Notes under the pieces: generated by a model
Seen by the model: only the letters and a program-made list of their open reading frames with translations
Databases searched by the model: none
What the model was told of the DNA's origin: nothing
Part shown: piece by piece, positions 17,149-25,268 of the stretch
Layout of the letters: each line of letters begins with the position of its first letter
How positions within the stretch are numbered: position 1 is the first letter of the stretch
Source of the DNA: Saccharopolyspora indica
Lineage (GTDB): Bacteria > Actinomycetota > Actinomycetes > Mycobacteriales > Pseudonocardiaceae
Direction: 5' to 3'
Assembly (NCBI RefSeq): GCF_027853965.1
Contig: NZ_JAQGLB010000011.1
Coordinates: 62,001 to 126,000 of the forward strand
Length of the DNA: 64,000 nt
Program-made: the position numbers and the translations under genes

Positions 17149-18006
17149 TCACGGGGTCCGCGGCAGGCCGTCCAGCAGCGCCCGCAGCGTGCGGTCGGGA
17201 TCGTCCTCGCGGTACAGCAGTTTCACGTGCGTGCGGACCGGTGGTGCCAGTTCCACGACGCGGGTGTCCCGCACCGGTGCGTGCTCGGCGTGCCAGCGGT
17301 CGGTGAACGAGCAACCGAGCCCGGAGCCGACCAGGTGCTCCCAGGCGAGGCGCTCGTCGGTCTCGCACACCACGCGCGGCCGGATTCCGAGCGAGGCGAA
17401 CCACAGGTCGAGCTGCCTGCGCCGGTGACCGGTGGCGGGCACGATCAGCGGCAGACCGCCGAGGTCGGCGTGGGGGAGCGGTGCGCGCACCGGAATCCCG
17501 GTCGGGCACAGCAGCACGATCTCGCGGCGTCCCAGCGACGTGGTGCCCAGCCCGGCGAGCACCCGGCCCGGTGCGGGGAGCTCGACGACACCGGCCATCG
17601 CCTGCCCGCTGCGCACCATGGCGGCGACTTCGGCGGGCCCGTCGCGCCGCGCGAGGGACACCGTCGCCGTCGGGCACCGCTCGGTCAGCACCCGCAGGAG
17701 TCGCGGCGCCGTCCCGGCGCCGAGGGTGGGCGTCGCCGCCAGCACGAGCTCGCGGTCGTCGCCCAAGGACAGGATGTCCGCGACGTGGTCGGAGATCGAT
17801 CGCGCGTGGGAGGCGACCGCCAGCCCGGCCGGTGTCGGGTGCAACCGCTGCCCGTCCGAGGTCAGCAGCGACGCGCCGACCTCCCGCTCCAGCGCCCGCA
17901 CCGCACGCCCGAGCGCGGGCTGGGAGACGTGCAGCGCGCGAGCGGCAGCGGTCATCGTGCCGTGCTCGATGACGGCCACGAGATAGCGCAGCTGTTGCAG
18001 GTTCAT
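17149..18006 (-). CDS. LysR-family transcriptional regulator
   Basis: A 285-residue LysR-type regulator. The N-terminal winged helix-turn-helix is MNLQQLRYLVAV to LHVSQPALGRAVRALEREVG (about residues 1-40), followed by a periplasmic-binding-like effector domain. I chose the ATG giving MNLQQLRYL, the usual LysR start; a TTG seven codons earlier is less likely. It is divergent from the secreted SurE gene, so that gene is its most likely target. It might also control the metabolite cluster that ends next to it, but nothing in the sequence shows that. Confidence 0.88.
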   Translation of the reverse strand: MNLQQLRYLVAVIEHGTMTAAARALHVSQPALGRAVRALEREVGASLLTSDGQRLHPTPAGLAVASHARSISDHVADILSLGDDRELVLAATPTLGAGTAPRLLRVLTERCPTATVSLARRDGPAEVAAMVRSGQAMAGVVELPAPGRVLAGLGTTSLGRREIVLLCPTGIPVRAPLPHADLGGLPLIVPATGHRRRQLDLWFASLGIRPRVVCETDERLAWEHLVGSGLGCSFTDRWHAEHAPVRDTRVVELAPPVRTHVKLLYREDDPDRTLRALLDGLPRTP

Positions 18007-18037
18007 GTCCAGTGGGTATGGAAGCAAACCGAACCGG

Positions 18038-18049
18038 ACTTGGACAAGT
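18038..18049. promoter_or_regulatory. Dyad ACTTGGACAAGT, candidate LysR operator
   Basis: A perfect 12-bp palindrome (arms ACTTG/CAAGT around GA) in the 98-bp gap between the divergent LysR and SurE genes. A dyad at this place is typical of LysR autoregulation. The classic T-N11-A pattern is not clear, so the assignment is tentative. Confidence 0.4.
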
Positions 18050-18104
18050 GCTTGGTTGGTCCGATGTCATGGGAACTCCGGTGCACCCGAGGAGAGGTGG
18101 CGTC

Positions 18105-19010
18105 ATGAGGCGGAGTTTTCGGTGGTGGGCGGCTTCGACGGCGGCGGTCGCGGGCATGCTCGCGACGACTGCGGTGAGTCCCGCGCAGGAACCGCTGGAC
18201 GTCCTGCTGACCAACGACGACGGGCATGCGGCGCCCACGCTCGCGGTCTTGAAGCAGGCGCTGACCGCTGCCGGGCACCGGGTGACCGTCGTCGCCCCGT
18301 GCGACGACCAGAGCGGCAGCGGCACCGAGCTGTCCTCGAACTACGCGACCGGGGAGCCGACGCGGGAGAACACCATCGAGGCGAAGCGGCTGGCCCCGGA
18401 CGTCTGGGCGGTGTGCGGCTCGCCCGGCGACGCGGTGCTGTTCGGGGTCCAGAACGTCTTCGCCGCCGATCCGCCGGACGTCGTGGTCTCCGGCGTGAAC
18501 CCGGGGCAGAACTCCGGAGCGGTCGCCAACCACTCCGGCACGGTCGGCGCCACCGTCGCCAGCGGGGAGCTGGCCATCCCCGCCATCGCGGTCAGCGTCG
18601 AGATCGACGTCAGCACCGACCCGCCGCAGGTCGGTTCGGCGCCCGCCGCCGCCGAGTACGCGACCCGCTTGCTCGACCAGCTGCGGAGCACGTCGAACGG
18701 TGGGCCGCTGCTCCCGCGGCACATCGCGCTCAACATCAACTACCCGGTCGCCGCCGAGGTCGCGGGCACGCGGGTGACCTCGACCGGTCGTGCGGCGTTC
18801 GTCCGGCCGCAGTACGAGCCCACCGACCTGTGCCCCGACTGCTACGTCATCCGGCCCGCGTTCGACACCTCGCCCGACCCGGTCGCCGACTCCGACAACA
18901 ACGCGCTGGCGGCCGACCACGTCTCGGTCACCCCGCTCGACGGTGACTGGACGGCCGACGAACGGGTCCGGTCGTCGATCCGGCAACGCCTCGGCGCGCT
19001 CCGGCCGTGA
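18105..19010 (+). CDS. Secreted SurE-like 5'/3'-nucleotidase
   Basis: A 301-residue SurE-family phosphatase with an N-terminal signal peptide (MRRSFRWWAASTAAVAGMLA then TTAVSPAQE), so it acts outside the membrane, unlike classical cytoplasmic SurE. The metal-binding LLTNDDG near residue 36 and the downstream SGVNPGQNSG and NHSGTVGAT segments match the SurE active site (Asp-Asp, Ser and Asn ligands). It would remove phosphate from nucleoside monophosphates or other phosphomonoesters. Start ATG has GAGGAGAGG upstream. It is divergent from the LysR gene. Confidence 0.87.
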   Translation: MRRSFRWWAASTAAVAGMLATTAVSPAQEPLDVLLTNDDGHAAPTLAVLKQALTAAGHRVTVVAPCDDQSGSGTELSSNYATGEPTRENTIEAKRLAPDVWAVCGSPGDAVLFGVQNVFAADPPDVVVSGVNPGQNSGAVANHSGTVGATVASGELAIPAIAVSVEIDVSTDPPQVGSAPAAAEYATRLLDQLRSTSNGGPLLPRHIALNINYPVAAEVAGTRVTSTGRAAFVRPQYEPTDLCPDCYVIRPAFDTSPDPVADSDNNALAADHVSVTPLDGDWTADERVRSSIRQRLGALRP

Positions 19011-19014
19011 GCGC

Positions 19015-20043
19015 TCAGCTCGGTTCGGTCGGCAGCGAACCGACCTCGCAGTCCCGGACGCCGATCGTGTCGCGGGTGAACGACTCGACCTCCTTCTGCG
19101 CGCGCTGCGGGTCGTTCACCCAGTTCCGGTAGAAGTCGAACGGGCAGTCGGCGATGCCCTTGTCGCCCTCACCGGCCGCGTGCACGGCGGAGTAGCCGCG
19201 GTGCAGCAGCTTGAAGAGGTGGTTCTGCGACTGGTCGTGGCGGCGGGCGTCGCGGATCGCCGACACCGACAGCTGGGCGTACTGGATGCCGTACTCCTCC
19301 TCGCCGGTCTCGCCGAGGGTGCGGCCGTCGAAGCCGATGATCGCCGAGTGGCCGAAGTAGGAGTAGACGCCGTCGAAGCCCGCGGCGTTGGCCACCGCGA
19401 CGTAGCAGTTGTTCGCCCACGCCATCGCCTTGGACATCAGGACCTGCTGCTCCTTGGCCGGGTACATGTAGCCCTGGCAGCGCACGATCAGCTCGGCGCC
19501 CTTCATCGCGCAGTCCCGCCAGATCTCGGGGTAGTTGCCGTCGTCGCAGATGATCAGCGAGATCTTCATGCCCTTGGGGCCGTCGGCGACGTGCGTGGTG
19601 TCGCCCGGGTACCAGCCCTCGATGGGGACCCACGGCAGCACCTTGCGGTACTTCTGCACGATCTCACCGCGGTCGTCGAGCAGCACCAGCGTGTTGTACG
19701 GCGGTTTGGCCGGGTGCTCCTCGTGCCGTTCGCCGGTGATGGAGAAGATGCCCCAGGTCTCGGCCCGGCGGCAGGCGTCGGCGAAGATCTCGGTCTCCTC
19801 GCCGGGGATGGCGGACGCCGTCGCGAACATCTCGTCGCGGTCGTACATGATGCCCTGCGTCGAGTACTCCGGGAACACGACGAGGTCCATGCCGGGCAGG
19901 CCGGTCTTCATGCCGACCACCATCTCCGCGATCCGCCGCGCGTTGGCGAGCACTTCGGCCTTGGTGTGCAACCGCGGCATCTTGTAGTTGACGACCGCCA
20001 CGCCGACGGTGTCCGGGCTGGCTGAGATGTCTCCGTGTCGCAT
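19015..20043 (-). CDS. amiE: Aliphatic amidase (acylamide amidohydrolase)
   Basis: A 342-residue nitrilase-superfamily amidase that hydrolyses short aliphatic amides to acid and ammonia. The N-terminus MRHGDIS and the line [13 protein letters not shown] match Pseudomonas AmiE closely. The catalytic triad falls at the same numbers: E59 in VVFPEYS, K134 in KYRKVLPW and C166 in [10 protein letters not shown]. Length is that of the family. GCGGAGG precedes the ATG. It lies downstream of an AmiC-like gene on the same strand with an 85-bp gap holding a palindrome, so it may have its own promoter or a leader as well as read-through. Confidence 0.95.
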   Translation of the reverse strand: MRHGDISASPDTVGVAVVNYKMPRLHTKAEVLANARRIAEMVVGMKTGLPGMDLVVFPEYSTQGIMYDRDEMFATASAIPGEETEIFADACRRAETWGIFSITGERHEEHPAKPPYNTLVLLDDRGEIVQKYRKVLPWVPIEGWYPGDTTHVADGPKGMKISLIICDDGNYPEIWRDCAMKGAELIVRCQGYMYPAKEQQVLMSKAMAWANNCYVAVANAAGFDGVYSYFGHSAIIGFDGRTLGETGEEEYGIQYAQLSVSAIRDARRHDQSQNHLFKLLHRGYSAVHAAGEGDKGIADCPFDFYRNWVNDPQRAQKEVESFTRDTIGVRDCEVGSLPTEPS

Positions 20044-20072
20044 CGCTGCCTCCGCGAACAGGAATTTTCATG

Positions 20073-20084
20073 TGGAATTATTCC
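20073..20084. promoter_or_regulatory. AT-rich palindrome before amiE, candidate operator
   Basis: GGAATTATTCC is a perfect 11-bp dyad with one central base, lying in an unusually AT-rich leader 30-40 bp before the amiE start. With the adjoining T it shares the half-site TGGAA with the dyad at 21238-21251. It may be a second site for the divergent MarR regulator. Confidence 0.35.
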
Positions 20085-20128
20085 GAATGAAAGTAAAACG
20101 GCGTGGTGGTGCCGTCAAGCGCGGGGCT

Positions 20129-21205
20129 CTAGAGCCGGGTGATGACGTCGAAGTCGTAGCCGTCGGCGACGGCCAGGTGAACGTGCTGGGCCGCCTGCTG
20201 CCCGCGGAACTCGACGGTGCCGCGCGGGCCCTCGTAGGCCGTGCCGTCGATCGCGGCGTTGAGCTCGGCGAGCCCCGGCGAATCCGCCCGGCGGGCGAGC
20301 TCGGCCAGCGCGTGCAGCCCCTCGTAGCAGGACTCGGCGGCGTTGTTCAGCGGCGGTGCGCTCGGCCCGTGCAACCCGACGTACGAGCTGAGCAGGTCCA
20401 TCGCGTGCCCGGTGGCCAGCGAGCGGAAGTACCCCGCGGCGACGAACAGGCCGCGGGTGGCGTGCGCGCCGCTGGCCAGCAGCATGCTCTCCTCCATGAG
20501 CGGGCTGAACCGCACCAGCCTGTCGTGCAGGCCCTCGGCGGCGAAGGCCCGGTTGAACCGCACCGCGTCCTGACCGACGAGCAGCATCAGCACGCCGTCG
20601 CACGGTGCGGCGGCCACCTGCCTGGTCACCCGCCGCATGTCGCCGGAGCCCAGCCCGACGTAGGTCTCACCGGTGATGCTCAGGCCGAGCTCGTGCGCGA
20701 AGGTGCGGATCGCCCTGGTCGAGCCGTGCGGCCACACGTAGTCGTCACCGACCACGAACCAGCGGCGGACGCCGAGGTTGTCGCGCAACCACCGCAGCGC
20801 CGGGGCGATCTGGAACCGCGGTGTCTCACCGGAGCAGAAGATGCCCGCCCGCCGCTCACCGCCCTCGTACAGCGAGGTGTAGACGTAGGGCACCCGGTCG
20901 GCCACCACCGGCGCGATCGCGTGCCGCACCGAGGAGATGTGCCAGCCGCTGACCGCGTCCACCGCACCGAGCTCGACCAGCCGCCGGACCTCGGCGGCGA
21001 CCTGGTGCGGCGGCGCGCCGCCGTCCACGACCTCCACCGCGACCTGCCTGCCGAGGATGCCGCGCGCCCCGTTGAGCTCGTGCACCGCGAGTTCGGTGAC
21101 CGCCTCGCACGACGGGCCGAACAACCCGGCCGGGCCGCGCAGCGGGATCACCATGCCCACGCGCCACTGGGCGGTGCGCTCGCGGAGCGCTGAGCCTGTC
21201 GTCAT
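20129..21205 (-). CDS. AmiC-like cytoplasmic amide/urea-binding sensor protein
   Basis: A 358-residue periplasmic-binding-protein-fold protein of the AmiC/UrtA type (WRVGMVIPLRGPAGLFGPSC, LVVELGAVDAVSGWHISSVR-like region, WFVVGDDYVWPHGS). It has no signal peptide or lipobox, which fits the AmiC group of cytoplasmic amide sensors, not ABC-importer components. In Pseudomonas AmiC binds amide and controls the antiterminator AmiR. No AmiR/ANTAR gene is present here; a MarR gene is divergent instead. Start ATG follows GGAG; a GTG 39 bp upstream is the alternative. Sensing of amides for amiE expression is likely, but its partner is unknown. Confidence 0.8.
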   Translation of the reverse strand: MTTGSALRERTAQWRVGMVIPLRGPAGLFGPSCEAVTELAVHELNGARGILGRQVAVEVVDGGAPPHQVAAEVRRLVELGAVDAVSGWHISSVRHAIAPVVADRVPYVYTSLYEGGERRAGIFCSGETPRFQIAPALRWLRDNLGVRRWFVVGDDYVWPHGSTRAIRTFAHELGLSITGETYVGLGSGDMRRVTRQVAAAPCDGVLMLLVGQDAVRFNRAFAAEGLHDRLVRFSPLMEESMLLASGAHATRGLFVAAGYFRSLATGHAMDLLSSYVGLHGPSAPPLNNAAESCYEGLHALAELARRADSPGLAELNAAIDGTAYEGPRGTVEFRGQQAAQHVHLAVADGYDFDVITRL

Positions 21206-21237
21206 CCGGGCTCCGAAACGGTGTGGACGCTCGATCG

Positions 21238-21251
21238 CTTCCACCTGGAAG
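21238..21251. promoter_or_regulatory. Perfect palindrome CTTCCACCTGGAAG between amiC-like and marR genes
   Basis: A 14-bp perfect dyad (CTTCCA-CC-TGGAAG) in the divergent promoter of the amidase operon and the MarR gene, next to the AT-rich GTTTTACTAT. Position and form suit a MarR dimer repressing both directions. Confidence 0.5.
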
Positions 21252-21296
21252 TTTTACTATCCGGGCAGGATCGCGCAAGAGTGAGGACGCAAGCGC

Positions 21297-21713
21297 ATGC
21301 GAGCAGCAGCCACCACCACAGCCCTGGCAGGCCCGTTGGTCCGGGCGGCGCGCGCGGTCGTCGCGAACGTCGAACAGGTGCTCAAACCGGAGGAGCTGAC
21401 CTTCGACCAGTGGCTGGTGCTGGACGCGCTCGCCACCGAGAGCGGGCTGGCGATGGCCGAACTGGCCGAGCGCACCACGACGCCCGGACCGACGCTGACC
21501 CGCCTGGTGGACCGCCTGGTCACCAACGCGCTGCTGTACCGCGAGGTCGCCCCGGAGGACCGCCGCAAGGTCCTGGTCCACCTGAGCCGCCGGGGCCAGA
21601 ACGCGCACCGCCGCATCGCCCCGCGGGTGGCCGCCGTGGAGCGAGATCTGCTGACCGGCCTGCGCTCCGGCGCGGGACTGCTCGACTCCCTCCGCGAGCT
21701 CGCCGGCGACTGA
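21297..21713 (+). CDS. MarR-family transcriptional regulator
   Basis: A 138-residue winged-helix regulator. The domain runs from LTFDQWLVLDAL through MAELAERTTTPGPTLTRLVDRLVTNALL (recognition helix) to the wing YREVAPEDRRKVLVHLS. The conserved Asp-Arg pair (EDRR) of MarR wings is present. It is divergent from the amiC-amiE operon, with a perfect dyad in the gap, so it probably represses the amidase genes and itself. Its ligand could be an amide, an aromatic acid or the AmiC-like protein's signal; this is inference. Confidence 0.88.
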   Translation: MRAAATTTALAGPLVRAARAVVANVEQVLKPEELTFDQWLVLDALATESGLAMAELAERTTTPGPTLTRLVDRLVTNALLYREVAPEDRRKVLVHLSRRGQNAHRRIAPRVAAVERDLLTGLRSGAGLLDSLRELAGD

Positions 21714-21728
21714 CCCTCAGCGGACTCG

Positions 21729-22097
21729 TCACGGGGTCTTGGTCAGCAGCTCCATGTTGTGCCCGTCGGGATCCTCGAAGTAGACGCCCCGCCCGCCCCA
21801 GCGGTGGTTGATCTCGCCGGGGCTCTGGTGCCCGGGGTCGGCCCAGTAGGCGATCCCGGCGTCGCGGATCCGGCCGAAAGCCTCGTCGAACAGGGCTTCG
21901 TCGACCAGGAAGGCGTAGTGCTGCGGCCGCACGTCGCGCTGCGACATGTAGTCGAGCGTGACGGAGTTCTCGAGCGCGACCGGCACGAACGGCCCGGTCT
22001 CGGCACCGACCTCGACGCCGAGGACGTCGGCCAGGAACCGTGCGGATTCGTGCTTGTCCCGCGCTCCGACGATGGTGTGGTTCAGCTCGATCCCCAT
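21729..22097 (-). CDS. VOC (glyoxalase/bleomycin-resistance) family protein
   Basis: A 122-residue vicinal-oxygen-chelate protein. It starts GIELNHTIVGARD with a metal-ligand His, has QHYAFLVDEALFDEAF in the second module, and ends VYFEDPDGHNMELLT with the ligand Glu. This His/His/Glu pattern is typical of metal-dependent members. AGGAG stands six bases before the ATG. Function within the superfamily (isomerase, dioxygenase, thiol transferase or drug binding) cannot be told. It converges on marR with a 15-bp gap. Confidence 0.85.
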   Translation of the reverse strand: MGIELNHTIVGARDKHESARFLADVLGVEVGAETGPFVPVALENSVTLDYMSQRDVRPQHYAFLVDEALFDEAFGRIRDAGIAYWADPGHQSPGEINHRWGGRGVYFEDPDGHNMELLTKTP

Positions 22098-22189
22098 GAT
22101 CACTCCTCGATCGGTTCCGCGGGCGGCACCGACCGGGACGACCGCCCGCGACATGGGTGGAACGGAATCCACCGCCGGAGCTATTCCCT

Positions 22190-22519
22190 TCAGCGGAACG
22201 GCCGGGGCGGATCGAACTTCTGCCGGACCTGTTCGGCCACCGCGCGGTTCCCGCCTGCCTCGATCAGCTTCGCGATGCGGTGCGCGGTGAGATCGCGGAC
22301 CGGGTTCCCGGCGTGCAGGCCGATCTTGTCCAGCACGATCCCGACGTGATCGCTGGCGGTCCTGGTGCCGTGCATCAGCTTCTGGTAGATGCCGTAGAGC
22401 ACCGCCGCGCACAGCGGCACGGTCACCCAGGCCGGCCACCCCAGCAGCAGGCCCAGCACCAGCGGCAGTACCGCGGCCAGGGCCAGGCCGAGGTAGAGGG
22501 TCTTGCTCTCCTTGCTCAT
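22190..22519 (-). CDS. Two-helix membrane protein of the TIR-STAND operon
   Basis: A 109-residue protein with two adjacent hydrophobic helices (YLGLALAAVLPLVLGLLLGW and WVTVPLCAAVLYGIYQ) and a soluble C-terminal tail of about 60 residues rich in charged helices. I do not recognise the family. Its ATG overlaps the stop of the NTPase gene (ATGA), so it is translated with it and is the last gene of the XRE-TIR-STAND operon. Small membrane proteins in such operons are often membrane-damaging effectors or anchors, so either role is possible here. Confidence 0.7.
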   Translation of the reverse strand: MSKESKTLYLGLALAAVLPLVLGLLLGWPAWVTVPLCAAVLYGIYQKLMHGTRTASDHVGIVLDKIGLHAGNPVRDLTAHRIAKLIEAGGNRAVAEQVRQKFDPPRPFR

Positions 22520-24495
22520 CGAACAGCCTCCTCGGGCATTGGGGCGTAGTCGGTGGCGTGCAGGCCCTGCGCCACGTCGATCAGCTGCGACAGCCGCACG
22601 GCAGCTTCGGGACGTCCGTTGGGGGAGGCGCTCCAGTCACGTGCGACGACGTGCAGGGAAGCGAGCAGCGACACGTTCTGGTAGGCCGCTTCGACCAGGA
22701 GCCAGAGCAGGGCGTCGTACTGCGAGGTCTGCGCGGCCGCCGCGAGCCAGTCGCACACCCGGAGCCACACGGGATCCGCCGCGGAGATCAGCGCCTTGTT
22801 CCAGCACAGCACCAGCTGGCTGCGGACGAATGCATCGGTGACCATCGGCTGCGGTCCGCCCGAGATGTGCCACGGATCGGCGAGATCGAGGAAGAGGAAG
22901 AGATCGGCAGGCCAATCCTTGTCCTGGTCGACGTCCTGCGCCAAGCGGTCCAGCAGGAGCATCCACAGCAGCGGGTCCTCCCTGGTGAGCGCGGAAAGTG
23001 CTTGCCGCGCCGTCGGATTGCCCTGACCGTCCTCCCGGCGTGCCCGGTGGTGCAGCCGAACCAGCGCCTGCGAGGGGAATCGCGGTGCGATCACCTCGAC
23101 GCACACCTCGACCAGGATCTGGCCCACGACTGCGGGCAGCTCGCTATTCCTGGACCACTCGTAGACCACGCGGCGGAAGAACCAACCGTGCTGTTCGTCG
23201 GTCAAGCCGAGGATGAGCGCGCGGACGCCGAAGTCCTGGAGCTGATTCCAGCGCGCGGTCCCGGTGGGGAACACCCATCGCTCGATCAGCCATCTGACGT
23301 GGCCCGGTGAACTGGTACGCAAAGCCTCCGCCACCACGCGGTCTACCAGGTCCAGCCGGTTTTGCGGGGTGAGCAGGGGGTCTCGGATGACCTGGTCCAC
23401 CCAGAAGCAGAACTGCTTGCGCAGATCGGGGTAGCTGTCCCAGAAGTACTCGCGCACCGCCTGGTCGTAGCTCGGCTTGCTGAACTCGATCCGGTTGCTC
23501 GTCGTCACGCTGATCTCCAGTTCGGAGAGCTGGTCCCGGTATCCGTCCTGTTCCAGGCGGGGGTCCTCGTCCTCATCGAGGGCGAGCTGGGTCACCAACT
23601 TGTGAGATGCGAAGAACACCGCGTCGCTGGTCGCACCTCGGCACATCGCGCCTGCGAGCAGCACGGCGCGGGGTCTTCCCCGCCAGTGCTTCTGCATCTG
23701 CTCGGCTACTTCGCCACGTCGATCCTTGCGCGTTGTTACGGCGGTTCGGAACCAGCTCTTGACGTCGCCATCTGGGTCGGCCCGGCGGGCCTGGACCACG
23801 AGATTCGCGAAGGTGGCGACCTCGGACATCGAAGAATTCATGTGGTCCGCGCTGTGCACGTCGTCCGGAAGGGGCGCTGGGAGGTCGATCTTTTCCGCGT
23901 AGAGGTGCGCGCGCAGCACCTCTGCGCTCGATGGTCGGTCGATCCGGACGGTGTGCTTGTCCAGCTCGGCATCGACGTGGTGCTTGAACGAGTCCGGTGC
24001 CACGACGATCAGGTGGGCGCCGACCCGGTGAAGCTCCGTCCGGAACGCTGGCAGCTCGCGAAGGCGGTCCAGGAACACCCTCTCATCGCTGTTGCTCAGA
24101 TCGAGCACGAAGCGATGCCCTTGAAGGATTTTCGTCTTCGTCAAGGTTTCATTCCGGTCCGTCGCCTCGTCATCGAGGACGGTGAACGGGGCTTGATCAT
24201 CGGGTAGCTCGTTGAGCAGCATCTTCGCGGCCGTGCGGCGGCCGCTGCCCACAGGGCCGGTCATCAGGACCGTCTGGGACTCGAGGAGCATGCTTCGAGC
24301 GAGATCCAGCTTCGGCGGCGCGACGAATCGCCTCTTGAGCCAGCGGAGATCGTCGTTGAGCGTCAGCCGCGGCCCCCGGGCCTGCTCCGTGACGCTCTCG
24401 TGGAGATTCACGTAGATGGGGTTGATGTTCAGATCACCGGACCCGGAGTGAACTGGGCCCTGAGGTTCGTGGAGCTCGCTGTGGTTCTCCGTCAC
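22516..24495 (-). CDS. STAND-like NTPase with degenerate P-loop, partner of a TIR protein
   Basis: A 659-residue protein with a short Gly/Asn-rich N-terminus (GPVHSGSGDLNINPIYVN, residues 13-30), then a small P-loop domain and a long helical C-terminal region suited to sensing. The P-loop reads GPVGSGRRT (80-88): the Walker A Lys and the following Thr are both Arg. A Walker B-like strand RFVLDLS ends at Asp132. The gene starts with GTG overlapping the TIR stop (GTGA). The layout resembles bacterial NLR/STAND immune pairs in which the NTPase senses infection and the TIR protein executes. The N-terminal motif resembles part of the TIR C-terminus. Confidence 0.75.
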   Translation of the reverse strand: MTENHSELHEPQGPVHSGSGDLNINPIYVNLHESVTEQARGPRLTLNDDLRWLKRRFVAPPKLDLARSMLLESQTVLMTGPVGSGRRTAAKMLLNELPDDQAPFTVLDDEATDRNETLTKTKILQGHRFVLDLSNSDERVFLDRLRELPAFRTELHRVGAHLIVVAPDSFKHHVDAELDKHTVRIDRPSSAEVLRAHLYAEKIDLPAPLPDDVHSADHMNSSMSEVATFANLVVQARRADPDGDVKSWFRTAVTTRKDRRGEVAEQMQKHWRGRPRAVLLAGAMCRGATSDAVFFASHKLVTQLALDEDEDPRLEQDGYRDQLSELEISVTTSNRIEFSKPSYDQAVREYFWDSYPDLRKQFCFWVDQVIRDPLLTPQNRLDLVDRVVAEALRTSSPGHVRWLIERWVFPTGTARWNQLQDFGVRALILGLTDEQHGWFFRRVVYEWSRNSELPAVVGQILVEVCVEVIAPRFPSQALVRLHHRARREDGQGNPTARQALSALTREDPLLWMLLLDRLAQDVDQDKDWPADLFLFLDLADPWHISGGPQPMVTDAFVRSQLVLCWNKALISAADPVWLRVCDWLAAAAQTSQYDALLWLLVEAAYQNVSLLASLHVVARDWSASPNGRPEAAVRLSQLIDVAQGLHATDYAPMPEEAVR

Positions 24496-25232
24496 CGGTC
24501 GCCTCGCTCACGCTTCGCACCGAAGCTCTGGTTGATGCCGCCGAGGTTGTTGCCCTCGACGTAGTTGGTCACGTCGCCGTTGAAGACGTTGAGCTTTCCG
24601 TCACCGGTGGCAGTCGGCCCGGTCGGCCCGTGCAGCGTCGTGCTGTTGAAGTTGAACGTCCCGCCGGATACGTCGCGCATCTGCAACGCGTTGCCGTGGT
24701 TGCCGATGACGGCGTTGTGCGCATGGCCCGCGGACTGCGCCTCTCCGGCGGACTTCCGGAGTTCGAGCCCCGGCACCAGGTCGGCGAGGTGGGCGGCGAT
24801 CTTGTCCATGTCCGCTTCGGCGCTCCCGGTGTCGTAGATGATGGACTGCAGGTCGGCGAGGAAGCGGAGTTCCGCAGGAAGCTTCGCCGCTGACAATCGG
24901 TCGGTCTTGCGGCCGCACAGGACCGGGATGATGCGGGCCCCGGATTCCCGTGCGTTCAAGATTTCCTTGCGCGTCCAGTCGTTCTCGTCGGCCAGCTTGA
25001 GGTTTCCGTTCTCATCGCGCGCATCGAGCCACTTCGGTCCGATCAGAACCAGCAGCGCGCGTGCGGCGGCGGATGCCGTCGCCAGGCGGGTCTGGTAGTT
25101 CTCACCGGGGCGGATCGACTTGCTGGCGCGGAAGATCCGCTCGCTGCCGAACCGGATCGACAGGCCTTGCTCGATCGCAACGGCGGTTTCTTCGCAGTCG
25201 CCGGTGCGGTAGTTGACGAAGATTTCTGGCAC
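24492..25232 (-). CDS. TIR-domain protein with Gly/Asn-rich C-terminus (putative NADase effector)
   Basis: A 246-residue protein. Residues 1-155 form a TIR domain: strand A IFVNYRTGD, loop RASKSIRPGENY, LLVLIGPKWLD and DWTRKEILNARESG, where Glu90 is in the position of the catalytic Glu of NAD-cleaving TIRs. Residues 172-238 are low-complexity and rich in Gly, Asn and Thr (NAVIGNHGNALQMRDVSGG, TGDGKLNVFNGDV, EGNNLGGINQSF), like the amyloid signalling motifs placed at effector C-termini. It starts with GTG and is 36 bp downstream of the XRE gene. Abortive-infection NADase activity is expected from the family, not shown here. Confidence 0.85.
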   Translation of the reverse strand: MPEIFVNYRTGDCEETAVAIEQGLSIRFGSERIFRASKSIRPGENYQTRLATASAAARALLVLIGPKWLDARDENGNLKLADENDWTRKEILNARESGARIIPVLCGRKTDRLSAAKLPAELRFLADLQSIIYDTGSAEADMDKIAAHLADLVPGLELRKSAGEAQSAGHAHNAVIGNHGNALQMRDVSGGTFNFNSTTLHGPTGPTATGDGKLNVFNGDVTNYVEGNNLGGINQSFGAKRERGDR

Positions 25233-25268
25233 AGCGGTACCTCACGTGTTGCTGGAACGGTGGTTTGC

